Source of the DNA: Parvularculaceae bacterium
GTDB lineage: Bacteria; Pseudomonadota; Alphaproteobacteria; Caulobacterales; Parvularculaceae
Length of the DNA stretch: 64,000 bases
Assembly: GCA_020446945.1 (NCBI GenBank)
Contig: JAGRDS010000014.1
Span: forward strand, 23,808-87,807
Direction: 5' to 3'
Position numbers and translations under genes: made by a program. Positions 1 to 7,621 of this stretch are shown in pieces. The notes beneath the pieces were generated by a model. It did not search any database. It was not told the origin of the DNA and saw only the letters and a program-made list of their open reading frames with translations. Within the stretch, counting starts at the first letter, position 1; the number at the start of each line of letters is the position of its first letter.

Positions 1-447
1 CGTTATATTCTGCGAATTCCAGTGCGTGCGATCGCGCACGGACTGGATCGTCGTCTTGGTCGTGCCGAGCAGTTTTGCGATCTGCGCGTCGGATATTTCG
101 GGGTGGTTTCGCACCATCCACAAAATTGCGTCGGGGCGGTTCTGGCGCTTTGAGACCGGCGTATATCGCGGCCCCTTGCGCGGCTTTTCCGCAACCAGCG
201 TTTTCGGCCGCGACAGCTTCATATTGTATTCGGGATCTTCCTGCGCCTTGTCGAGTTCGGCCCGCGTCAATTGATTATTCGTGATCGGATTGATTCCGCG
301 CACGCCCGCAGCGACATCGCCGTCGGCGATCCCTTTGACCTGGAGGGGATGCAGTCGGCAGAAATCGGCGATCTGGTCGAAGGAAAGCGACGTATTGTCG
401 ATCAGCCATACGGCGGTGGCGAGCGGCATCAGCGGCTTGTCAGTCAT
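1..447 (-). CDS. trcR: DUF1013 cell-cycle regulator TrcR (3' end outside window)
   Basis: The gene runs off the left edge; 149 codons from ATG at 447 are visible without a stop. The protein begins MTDKPLMPLATAVWLIDNTS and carries the family's conserved middle part (RGINPITNNQLTRAELDKAQ). A helix-turn-helix lies at about residues 117-141 (ISDAQIAKLLGTTKTTIQSV). This is the DUF1013 family, confined to Alphaproteobacteria. The Caulobacter member TrcR is known to travel with RNA polymerase and to support transcription of cell-cycle genes. The start is favoured because it matches the family N-terminus exactly. The 144 bases upstream (448-591) should hold its promoter. Family membership is firm; the cell-cycle role is carried over from Caulobacter. 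Confidence 0.9.
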   Translation of the reverse strand, partial: MTDKPLMPLATAVWLIDNTSLSFDQIADFCRLHPLQVKGIADGDVAAGVRGINPITNNQLTRAELDKAQEDPEYNMKLSRPKTLVAEKPRKGPRYTPVSKRQNRPDAILWMVRNHPEISDAQIAKLLGTTKTTIQSVRDRTHWNSQNIT

Positions 448-591
448 TTCGGCGGTTCTCCAAATAGCTCTTGACCGGCGTCCCGATTTTCGGCGGGAGC
501 CGCGCTAACCCTCGAATTTTTGGGGGAAAGCGCTGCGCCATAGGCGCATTCGGGGCGCTATATAAGCTGAAAGGGCGGCGAGGCCAAGCGC

Positions 592-1566
592 CTATCCGCC
601 TATATCGAGGAGGATTTTTCCGATATGGCGGCCGGCCTCCATCCGCCGGTGGGCCTCGGCGACCTCGCCGAGCGGGAAAATCGCGTCCGTCGCGGGCGAA
701 AGCCGCTTCGCCTCATAGAGCGGCCAGACGTTTTTCTCGATCGCGGCGGCGAGGCGGGCCTTTTCCTCAAACGGGCGCGATTTCATCGTCGAGCCTGAAA
801 GGCGCAGGCGCTTGCGCATGATCTGGAAAATATTGACCTGCGCGTTTGCGCCGCGAAGCATGGCGATCGAGACATGGCGCCCGCCGGCGTTCAGCGCTTC
901 AAGATTGCGCGCCAGAAAATCGCCGCCCGCCATATCGAGTACGACATCGGCGCCGCCGAGCTTTCCGATCAGGTCTTCCCATTTGTCGCTGTTATAGTTG
1001 AAAGCGGCGTCCGCGCCGAATTTAAGGATGGCCGCGATTTTTTCATCGCTCGAAGCGGTCGCGAAAACGCGCGCCCCCCAGGCCCCCGCAAGCTTTATCG
1101 CAGTGACGCCGATGCCGCTGGAGCCGCCATGTACAAGCAGCGCTTCGCCGGGTTTCAACCCCGCGTCGTCAAAGACATTCGCCCAGACGGTGAAGGTCGT
1201 CTCCGGAAGGCCCGCCGCGTCTTTGAGGGAAACGCCGTGCGGTACGGGAAGGCACGAGCCTTCATGGGCGAGCGCGTATTCGGCGTAGCCGCCGCCCGTC
1301 AGCAGCGCGCAAACCTCGTCCCCCGCCTTCCAGCGCGTAACCGATGCGCCGACAGCGTCGATAACGCCGGACGCTTCAAGACCTGGCACATCGCTCGCAC
1401 CCGGCGGGGGCGGGTATAGCCCCATCCTTTGAAGAATTTCCGGGCGATTGACGCCGGCTGCGGCGACGCGGATGCGCACCTCGAACGCGCCGGGCGAGGG
1501 GACCGGGCGATCGACGAGCCTCAATACTTCCGGCCCGCCATGCTCTGTGATTTCCACGGCCTTCAT
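592..1566 (-). CDS. NAD(P)H quinone oxidoreductase, PIG3-like zinc-free MDR family
   Basis: A 324-residue medium-chain dehydrogenase/reductase. The N-terminal GroES-like half has the PIG3-type stretch GVNRPEILQRMGLYPPPPGA. The cofactor half has the nucleotide-binding segment VHGGSSGIGVTAIKLA and the Rossmann strand-end AFNYNSDKWE. Zinc-ligand cysteines of alcohol dehydrogenases are absent, as expected for quinone reductases, which pass two electrons from NADPH to quinones in the cytosol. ATG at 1566 is chosen because AGGAAG lies five bases upstream and MKAVEITEHGGPEVL is the usual family start; an upstream in-frame extension to 1617 lacks these signs. It is divergent from the DUF1192 gene, with 80 bases between starts. 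The physiological substrate cannot be read from sequence. Confidence 0.88.
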   Translation of the reverse strand: MKAVEITEHGGPEVLRLVDRPVPSPGAFEVRIRVAAAGVNRPEILQRMGLYPPPPGASDVPGLEASGVIDAVGASVTRWKAGDEVCALLTGGGYAEYALAHEGSCLPVPHGVSLKDAAGLPETTFTVWANVFDDAGLKPGEALLVHGGSSGIGVTAIKLAGAWGARVFATASSDEKIAAILKFGADAAFNYNSDKWEDLIGKLGGADVVLDMAGGDFLARNLEALNAGGRHVSIAMLRGANAQVNIFQIMRKRLRLSGSTMKSRPFEEKARLAAAIEKNVWPLYEAKRLSPATDAIFPLGEVAEAHRRMEAGRHIGKILLDIGG

Positions 1567-1646
1567 TCGGACTTCCTTTCGCTTTTCGACCTTGATCCGC
1601 CGGCCTCGATTTCGCATTTTAGCCGAAGCGTTCGAAGGTGAGGAAT

Positions 1647-1841
1647 ATGGAAGACGACCGTCCTCGCGAAGCGCCGGACCTGGCGCTTGAGATGATTGGA
1701 AAGCAGGACCTGTCGACCATGTCCGTGGCCGACCTCAAGGAACGCATTCTTTCCCTGAAGGCGGAAATTGCGCGTTGCGAGGTCGCGCTCGGCGCGCGCG
1801 ATTCGACGCGATCCGCAGCGGAAAAGCTGTTCAAGCTTTAG
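1647..1841 (+). CDS. DUF1192 family small protein
   Basis: A 64-residue acidic-to-neutral helical protein with the DUF1192 core LSVADLKERI-type motif (here MSVADLKERILSLKAEIARCE, residues about 25-45). The family is found in Alphaproteobacteria, often beside rcdA-type genes, and has no established biochemical role. The heptad-like pattern of leucine and isoleucine suggests a short coiled coil. ATG at 1647 follows GGTGAGG; a GTG three codons earlier (1638) is possible but adds only MRN. It is divergent from the quinone reductase and co-directional with rcdA, though 345 bases separate them, so cotranscription is uncertain. Confidence 0.8.
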   Translation: MEDDRPREAPDLALEMIGKQDLSTMSVADLKERILSLKAEIARCEVALGARDSTRSAAEKLFKL

Positions 1842-2186
1842 AGCACCGGACTTCTCTTTTCCTGGCGGGCGTCATCGCAAAGGAATGCGCGGGGCGTCCG
1901 ATTTTGCGCCGGCGCCGGCCCATCGCCGCCCATCTCACTGCCGTTGTCGCCCGCTCAATTCGCGTTTTCGTTGAAATTGGAGCGCGCCGAACCACCCTGC
2001 GCGGTAAAAGTCTCCTCATGCGAACAGCCGCGGCGGTGTTTTTCGCTCAATAGTTGCTGGCATGTGGGTTGCTGAAAGGTCTCATGCCGCGGCGCAACCC
2101 GCGCCGGGGCGAGGATGTTAACCCTTTTGTTGTTGTCACCGCCTGTCCGGTTCGGCAACCTGAATTGAAGTGCGGGACCGATATTG
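1842..2186. other. Non-coding stretch upstream of rcdA
   Basis: This 345-base gap lies between the DUF1192 gene and rcdA. I see no credible gene: short open frames on both strands lack ribosome sites and family resemblance. It should hold the rcdA promoter. A TTAA half-site at 2118-2121 (in GTTAACCC) resembles half of a CtrA box, but the second TTAA seven bases further on is missing. No strong hairpin or repeat stands out. Confidence 0.5.
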
Positions 2187-2699
2187 ATGGAATTCGCCGA
2201 AAAAACGCCGGCTGACTTTTCAAGCGCCACGACTTTCGTTCAATCGGAAGTATTCGCGCGGACATTTCGCGAAGGAATGTCGCTCGTCGAGGAGACGGCG
2301 AATTATCTCGACGGCGAGGGGCGCGAGGCGTCGAAATCGCTCAGCCGTTCGGCGGCGCTTTCCTACGCCGGCGCGTCCATGCGGCTGACCACCCAGTTGA
2401 TGCAGATCGCATCCTGGCTGCTGGTCCTGCGCGCCGTGCGCGAAGGCGATATGGCCGTACATGAGGCGGCGGAGGGAAAATACCGCCTCGGATCGCGGGA
2501 CAATTCCTCGGCCGATCTGTTAAGCGGCGAATTGCCCAACAAGCTTCTGGCGCTTATTGAGGGCGCGAGCCAGCTCTATGACAGGATTTCGCGGCTCGAC
2601 CGCGATCTGTTTTGCGCCGGTGCGGGCGAAGGCGCGGCCAATGACGCTGCGGCCCAGCAAAGAGCGCTTCTCGACGCCTTCGGCGGTCGGCGCGCGTGA
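2187..2699 (+). CDS. rcdA: DUF1465 protein, RcdA-like adaptor of CtrA proteolysis
   Basis: A 170-residue, largely helical protein matching DUF1465: a central helix bundle (about residues 15-80, including FREGMSLVEETANYLDGEGR and LTTQLMQIASWLLVLRAV) followed by a polar linker and a second helix (LPNKLLALIEGASQLYDRISRLD). Caulobacter RcdA belongs to this family; with PopA and CpdR it delivers CtrA to the ClpXP protease at the cell pole during G1-S transition. The C-terminus is Ala/Gly-rich and probably disordered. ATG at 2187 gives the family N-terminus; a TTG one codon earlier is ignored. Its neighbours (quinone reductase, DUF1192, rpmE) fit the usual alphaproteobacterial neighbourhood. The function is inferred from the family, not shown here. 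Confidence 0.82.
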   Translation: MEFAEKTPADFSSATTFVQSEVFARTFREGMSLVEETANYLDGEGREASKSLSRSAALSYAGASMRLTTQLMQIASWLLVLRAVREGDMAVHEAAEGKYRLGSRDNSSADLLSGELPNKLLALIEGASQLYDRISRLDRDLFCAGAGEGAANDAAAQQRALLDAFGGRRA

Positions 2700-2729
2700 T
2701 ATAAATTTCTGGATGCGCGAGCGCGCGCG

Positions 2730-2957
2730 TCAGCTTTTCTTGAGGCCGAAAGCGCCGAATTTCTGCTGGAACTTCGAAACCTGTCCGCGCTCGGCGAGTT
2801 TGGCCGGGCCGCCGGTCCACGCCGGATGGCTGAGCGGGTCGATATCGAGCGACAAGGTCGCGCCCGATTCGGCGTAGGTCGAGCGCGTTTCGAAAGAGGT
2901 TCCGTCCGTCATGACGACCTTGATCGTGTGGTAATCGGGGTGGATGCCCTTTTTCAT
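2730..2957 (-). CDS. rpmE: 50S ribosomal protein L31
   Basis: A 75-residue L31 with the hallmark start [20 protein letters not shown] and the core [13 protein letters not shown]. It sits at the base of the 50S central protuberance and contacts the 30S head. There are no cysteines at all, so this is the zinc-free (C-minus) form usual in Alphaproteobacteria rather than the four-cysteine form. It converges with rcdA, with a 30-base gap, and is divergent from the paraoxonase-like gene. Length and motif make the call secure. Confidence 0.96.
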   Translation of the reverse strand: MKKGIHPDYHTIKVVMTDGTSFETRSTYAESGATLSLDIDPLSHPAWTGGPAKLAERGQVSKFQQKFGAFGLKKS

Positions 2958-3149
2958 GGCGACGCCTTTTCGCGCTTTTCGCGCACTGAGTTTCGAAAGA
3001 GCGCGGCCTATAATCCTTCAACGGTTCAAACGCAACCCCGCTTGCGGCGGCGCCCTCAAGCCCGGTCGAACCCGCGCTGGCGCCCTGGGAGATGAGGCTC
3101 TATGGTCCAGCCCCGAAATCGGCTGGATTGCTCAGGTTCAAGGTTGAAA

Positions 3150-4205
3150 ATGCGTATTTCGCTGCTCGCAGGGGGGCTCGCCCTGCTCATTTGTGCGATT
3201 GGCGGTTCGGTCGTCTTTACTCTCTTCGAATTCAACCATTTCGCCGCGATCGAGGATCGCTTCGACGGCGCGTGTTCGCCCGTTTCAGGCGTCGCCGGAC
3301 CGGAAGACATAGAAATCGCGCCATCGCTCGGCCGGGCGTTCATTTCCTCGCTCGACCGCAGGGCCGCGAGCGACACGCGCGGAGCGGTTTTTTCCGTTCT
3401 CGTCTCCGACCCGCTCGACAGCGACAATTGGCGCGACCGGACCGGCGGGGAGCCGGCCGATTTCCGGCCTCTCGGACTTAGCTATTTCGAGGAAGGCGAC
3501 ACCCGCCGGCTTTTCGCCGTCAACGAGGCGTCGAATTCGGTGGAGATTTTCGACGTTCGCCCCGATGGCGACCTCGTTCATCTCGAAACTGTGCGTGAGC
3601 GGCGGTTCACCAGCCCGAACGACATAGCGGCGATCGGTCCTCGCAGCTTTTATCTCACGAACGACGTCAACGCCGGACGGCGATCGCTGCTCGGCAAATT
3701 CCAGTTTCTGGCGCGCTCTCCTACGGGAGCGATTTTTCACTTCGACGGCGTGACGACGCGCGTCGCCGCAGACGGGTTGAGATTTGCAAACGGCGTCACG
3801 CTGAACGCGAGCGGCGCGCGGCTCTATGCGGCCGAAACTTCGGGACGGGCGCTGAGGATTTACGATCGCGATCCCGCATCCGGATTTCTGACCCTCGCCG
3901 CTATCGAACCGCTGCCCGCAGCGCCCGACAATCTGACGATCGCGGCGGACGGGTCGGTATGGATCGGCGCGCAGCCCAAGCCTTTGGCGATCCCGGTCGC
4001 GGAGCGAAACGAAAATATCCTCGCCCCGTCGCTTGTCATTCGCTATGCCGACGCGATGGGCGGCGAATCCTCGATCAGCGAAGTTTATTCAAACAGCGGA
4101 AGCGGCATCTCGACATCGACGGTCGCGGCCGTTTCCGGCGGCAAATTGTTGATCGGCGCCCTTTATGACGACAAATACCTGATCTGCGATCTACCGAACC
4201 GATGA
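3150..4205 (+). CDS. Paraoxonase/arylesterase-like (SMP-30 superfamily) six-bladed propeller protein
   Basis: A 351-residue protein with an N-terminal hydrophobic anchor (MRISLLAGGLALLICAIGGS) followed by a beta-propeller. It keeps paraoxonase landmarks in order: SPNDIAAIGPRSFYLTND (calcium-site Asn-Asp), RFANGVTLNASGARLYAAE, and PDNLTIAADGSVWIGAQP. In this family these Asn/Asp residues bind a catalytic calcium for lactone or arylester hydrolysis. ATG at 3150 is preferred over an upstream GTG at 3102 because the signal anchor starts there. Its stop TGA overlaps the thrC start (ATGATG), so the two may be translationally coupled. The substrate is unknown; strictosidine-synthase-like annotation is an alternative label. 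Confidence 0.8.
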   Translation: MRISLLAGGLALLICAIGGSVVFTLFEFNHFAAIEDRFDGACSPVSGVAGPEDIEIAPSLGRAFISSLDRRAASDTRGAVFSVLVSDPLDSDNWRDRTGGEPADFRPLGLSYFEEGDTRRLFAVNEASNSVEIFDVRPDGDLVHLETVRERRFTSPNDIAAIGPRSFYLTNDVNAGRRSLLGKFQFLARSPTGAIFHFDGVTTRVAADGLRFANGVTLNASGARLYAAETSGRALRIYDRDPASGFLTLAAIEPLPAAPDNLTIAADGSVWIGAQPKPLAIPVAERNENILAPSLVIRYADAMGGESSISEVYSNSGSGISTSTVAAVSGGKLLIGALYDDKYLICDLPNR

Positions 4206-5596
4206 TGTATATATCGACACGCGGGCGCGCGGCGCCGGCCGGATTTTGCGACGTTCTCCTGAGCGGCCTCGCGCCAGACGGCGGCCTTTACCTGCCGGCC
4301 GAATGGCCTCGCCTTTCGGGCGAAGAGATCGCGCGCATTTCGAGGCTCGAATTTTGCGACGCGGCGGCGGAAATCCTCGCCTGTTTCGCCGGGAAGGAAA
4401 TCTCCGCGTCTTTGCTTCGCGAAATGGCGATCGCCGCCTATGCGCCGTTCGATGCGCCTGAAATCACGCCGCTGCGCCGGCTTGGCGGCGACGATTATCT
4501 GCTCGAACTTTTTCACGGTCCGACGCTCGCCTTCAAGGATGTCGCGATGCGCCTGCTGGCGCAGCTTTACGACTGGGCGCTTGAAGGCGCAGCGAAAGGC
4601 AAAACGATTATCGGCGCCACATCCGGGGATACCGGCGGCGCCGCCATCGCCGCGTTCGCCGGATCGGAAAAATCCGAAGTATTCATGCTGCATCCGAAAG
4701 GAAAAATTTCGCATGTCCAGCGGCGGATGATGACGACGATCGACGCTGACAATATCGTCAACATCGCAGTCGAGGGAACGTTCGACGATTGCCAGCGCAT
4801 CGTCAAAAACCTGTTCGCGGACGCCAGCCTGAATGCCAAAGTCGATCTTGGCGGCGTCAATTCGATCAACTGGGTCCGCCTTGCGATTCAGACGGTGTAC
4901 TATTTTACGGCGTCCGGCGCCCTCGATTCGCCGGCCTCTTTCGTCGTGCCGACGGGCAATTTCGGCGACGTTTTCGCCGGATATGTCGCAAAACGCATGG
5001 GGCTTCCCGTCAACATGCTTTGCGTCGCGGTCAACGAGAACGACATCATGCGCCGCGTCATCCGGTCCGGCGTCTACAGACCGGCGAGCGCGCGCCAGAC
5101 CTCTTCGCCTTCGATGGACATTCAGGTCGCCTCGAATTTCGAGCGCCTTTTGTTCGACGCCTGCGAGCGGGATGCGCACGCGCTTTGCGCTTTGATGAGC
5201 GCTTTTGAAAAAGACGGAGAAATGACGCTCGGCGCCGCGGCCGCCGAAAAGATTGCGGAAGAATTCGCAGCCGAGCGGGCCGATGAAAGCGAAGTGGCCG
5301 GGAAAATCCGCGCGCTTTACGAGGCGAGCGGAATGCTTGTCGATCCGCATACGGCTGTCGGTCTCGTCGCGCTTGATAAATTGCGCGCCGCGCGCGCCGT
5401 CAGCGGCAAAGCGATCGCACTTGCGACTGCGCATCCGGCGAAGTTTCCCGAAGCGGTCGAAAAAGCCTGCGGCGTTACGCCTGCGCTGCCTGAACGTTTC
5501 AAAGATCTTCACGCCAGGGCCGAGACGCTGATCGAGGCGCCGGCGGACGCCGCATCGGTCCGCGATATCGTCCTTTCCCGAAGCCGCTTTGTTTGA
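4202..5596 (+). CDS. thrC: Threonine synthase
   Basis: A 464-residue PLP enzyme (fold type II) converting O-phosphohomoserine to threonine. The PLP lysine is K112 in the motif LAFKDVAMRLL, and the phosphate-binding loop is GATSGDTGGAA. Length and the sequence TGNFGDVFAGYVAKRMGLP place it in the longer, proteobacterial/yeast-type class. The start overlaps the stop of the preceding gene; ATG at 4202 or 4205 differ by one residue. It is followed after 12 bases by an M16 peptidase and then an acetyltransferase gene, an arrangement common in Alphaproteobacteria. Confidence 0.97.
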   Translation: MMYISTRGRAAPAGFCDVLLSGLAPDGGLYLPAEWPRLSGEEIARISRLEFCDAAAEILACFAGKEISASLLREMAIAAYAPFDAPEITPLRRLGGDDYLLELFHGPTLAFKDVAMRLLAQLYDWALEGAAKGKTIIGATSGDTGGAAIAAFAGSEKSEVFMLHPKGKISHVQRRMMTTIDADNIVNIAVEGTFDDCQRIVKNLFADASLNAKVDLGGVNSINWVRLAIQTVYYFTASGALDSPASFVVPTGNFGDVFAGYVAKRMGLPVNMLCVAVNENDIMRRVIRSGVYRPASARQTSSPSMDIQVASNFERLLFDACERDAHALCALMSAFEKDGEMTLGAAAAEKIAEEFAAERADESEVAGKIRALYEASGMLVDPHTAVGLVALDKLRAARAVSGKAIALATAHPAKFPEAVEKACGVTPALPERFKDLHARAETLIEAPADAASVRDIVLSRSRFV

Positions 5597-5608
5597 GAAC
5601 GTAAAAAC

Positions 5609-6859
5609 ATGGCCGAACTGATTACTCTTAAAAACGGCGTGCGGGTCTATGTCGATCCAATGACGGGGCTTGAAAGCGCGGCGATCGGCGTTTGGGCGCG
5701 CGCGGGCGCCATTGATGAGACGGCGGAGGAAAACGGCGTCGCGCATCTGCTGGAGCATATGGCGTTCAAGGGGACGACGACCCGTTCGGCGCGCGCGATC
5801 GCCGAGGAAATCGAGAATGTCGGCGGTTACCTGAACGCCAGCACCGGCTACTCCAAAACAGGATATTACGCGCGCGTCCTGAAGGCGCACATTCCGCTCG
5901 GTCTTGAAATACTCGCCGATATCCTGACTTCGCCGCTTTTCGATGAGGGCGAACTCGAAAAGGAACGCGAAGTCGTTATTCAGGAAATCGGCGAGGCGGC
6001 GGACACGCCGGACGATGTCGTCATGGAATCGATCCAGAGCCTTTGCTTCGGCGATCACGCTCTGGGCCGGCCGATTCTCGGGACGGTCGATACCGTCCAA
6101 TCGCATACGAGCGAGCGTTTGAAAGCGTTCATGACGCGCCATTACGCGCCGCAGGATATGGTCGTCGCTGTGTCGGGCGCGGTCGAAACCGAAAGCTTCG
6201 TCCGCCTCGCCGAAGAACTGTTCGGCGCGCGTTCGGCGGTTGACCGCAATGCGCGCAGCGTTGCGCCGGCTTATTCCGGCGGCGCGCGCCATGACGGCCG
6301 CGATATCGAACAAACGCATATCGCGCTCGCCTTTCCAGGCGTCAGCGTCAGGGATGATGACTATTTCGCGACGCGGATTTTCTCGGAATGTCTCGGCGGC
6401 GGAATGTCATCGCGCATATTTCAGTCCGTCCGCGAAGAACGCGGTCTCGCCTATTCCGTTTATTCCTATTCGGACAGTTTCGAAGATGCGGGCGCGGTCG
6501 GGGCGTATGTCGGCGCGGATGCGCGCAATGCGGCCGAGGCGATCGGTCTTATCCGCGCAGAGATCGAGAATCTTTCGCGCGCGCCGACTGATACGGAAAT
6601 CAATCGCGCGCGCGCAATGATGAAGGCGACGATGCTGATGGGGCTGGAGAACCCGGCGTCGCGCGCGGAAATGGCGGTCGGGCAACTATTCGCGCATGGG
6701 CGCCTGCTGCCGACGACGGAAATCAGCGATCGCCTCGATGAGGTTTCGGCTGACGATATTCGCCGCATCGCCGCGAAAACGCTCGCTTCCTTGAACCCGT
6801 CCCTGGCCGTCGTCGGCCCGGCGGACTTTGAAACGGTCCGAAAGGCTTTGAACGGCTGA
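5609..6859 (+). CDS. M16 family zinc peptidase (mitochondrial processing peptidase-like)
   Basis: A 416-residue peptidase with the inverted zinc motif HxxEH (H46-LL-E49-H50) and the downstream glutamate region EREVVIQEIGEA (about residues 119-130) that supplies the third ligand. The C-terminal half has the substrate-clamp signature SRIFQSVREERGLAYSVYSY. No signal peptide is visible, so a cytoplasmic site is likely. Family members cleave peptides or presequence-like substrates and are the bacterial relatives of the mitochondrial processing peptidase beta subunit. The full HxxEH motif indicates an active enzyme. The tight 12-base spacing after thrC implies one transcript. Confidence 0.92.
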   Translation: MAELITLKNGVRVYVDPMTGLESAAIGVWARAGAIDETAEENGVAHLLEHMAFKGTTTRSARAIAEEIENVGGYLNASTGYSKTGYYARVLKAHIPLGLEILADILTSPLFDEGELEKEREVVIQEIGEAADTPDDVVMESIQSLCFGDHALGRPILGTVDTVQSHTSERLKAFMTRHYAPQDMVVAVSGAVETESFVRLAEELFGARSAVDRNARSVAPAYSGGARHDGRDIEQTHIALAFPGVSVRDDDYFATRIFSECLGGGMSSRIFQSVREERGLAYSVYSYSDSFEDAGAVGAYVGADARNAAEAIGLIRAEIENLSRAPTDTEINRARAMMKATMLMGLENPASRAEMAVGQLFAHGRLLPTTEISDRLDEVSADDIRRIAAKTLASLNPSLAVVGPADFETVRKALNG

Positions 6860-6899
6860 CGCGCTTTGTTATCGCTTCACCGTCTTCAACGGTTCGTCG

Positions 6900-7502
6900 A
6901 TGCTGAATTTCGACTTTGTCAAAGCGGCGCCGAAACAGCCGGTTCTGGAACGCGGCGAAGTGATGTTGCGCGCGCCCCAGCTCGGCGACTTCGAGGCGTG
7001 GGCGGCGCTGCGCGAGGAGAGCCGGGCGCATCTGACGCGCTGGGAGCCTGACTGGACCGCCCGGGAAGCCGAGAGCGAAGCCTATCGCACCCGCCTGCGG
7101 TTGCAGGAGCGGCTGTATCGCGCGGGCGCGGCGGTGTCATTTTTTGTATGCCGCAAGGATGACAACCGGCTGATCGGCGGCGTCACCCTGTCGGATATTC
7201 GCCGGCATACAGCGCAATCGGCGGTCATCGGCTATTGGATCGGCGCGCCCTATCTGCGCCGGGGCTATGGCGGCGACGCCGTTGCGGCCACCGTCGAATT
7301 CGCCCTCGTTGAAAGCGGGTTCAACCGCGTTGAGGCGGCGTGTCAGCCCGGAAATACGGCCTCACTCGCCCTGTTGCGAAAACTCGGCTTCAGGGAAGAG
7401 GGACTGGCGCGCGACTATCTTCATATAAACGGCGCCTGGCGCGATCATGCGCTATATTCCCTGATCGCGCGCGATTATTGCGGCGCACCACAGCCGATCT
7501 AG
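6900..7502 (+). CDS. GNAT acetyltransferase, RimJ/RimL type
   Basis: A 200-residue GNAT. The N-terminal strand LERGEVMLRAPQLGDFEAWAAL is typical of RimJ/RimL proteins, the acetyl-CoA loop is RRGYGGDAVAATVEFAL, and the C-terminal NTASLALLRKLGFREEGLAR with HYALYSL-like ending (here DHALYSLIARD) completes the fold. Such enzymes acetylate the alpha-amino group of ribosomal proteins or other substrates. It lies 40 bases after the M16 peptidase and probably closes that operon. The precise target is not readable. Confidence 0.88.
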   Translation: MLNFDFVKAAPKQPVLERGEVMLRAPQLGDFEAWAALREESRAHLTRWEPDWTAREAESEAYRTRLRLQERLYRAGAAVSFFVCRKDDNRLIGGVTLSDIRRHTAQSAVIGYWIGAPYLRRGYGGDAVAATVEFALVESGFNRVEAACQPGNTASLALLRKLGFREEGLARDYLHINGAWRDHALYSLIARDYCGAPQPI

Positions 7503-7621
7503 CGATTAACCACGAAAATTGATGCGTTTGGTCGCACCGGCTCTTGCAAATGTAAGCATCTGCCAAGACTATCGCTGCGGGCTTTGCATCGCCGTGTCTC
7601 AGGCAAAGGGGCGGCGCTGGT

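Noticed and set aside
2118..2132. CtrA box (TTAA-N7-TTAA) upstream of rcdA
   Set aside because: Only the first TTAA is present; seven bases on the sequence reads GTTG.
4163..6319. A 718-codon open frame on the minus strand
   Set aside because: It lies entirely opposite thrC and the M16 peptidase, both with full catalytic motifs. It has no ribosome site or family resemblance and is explained by codon bias in GC-rich DNA.
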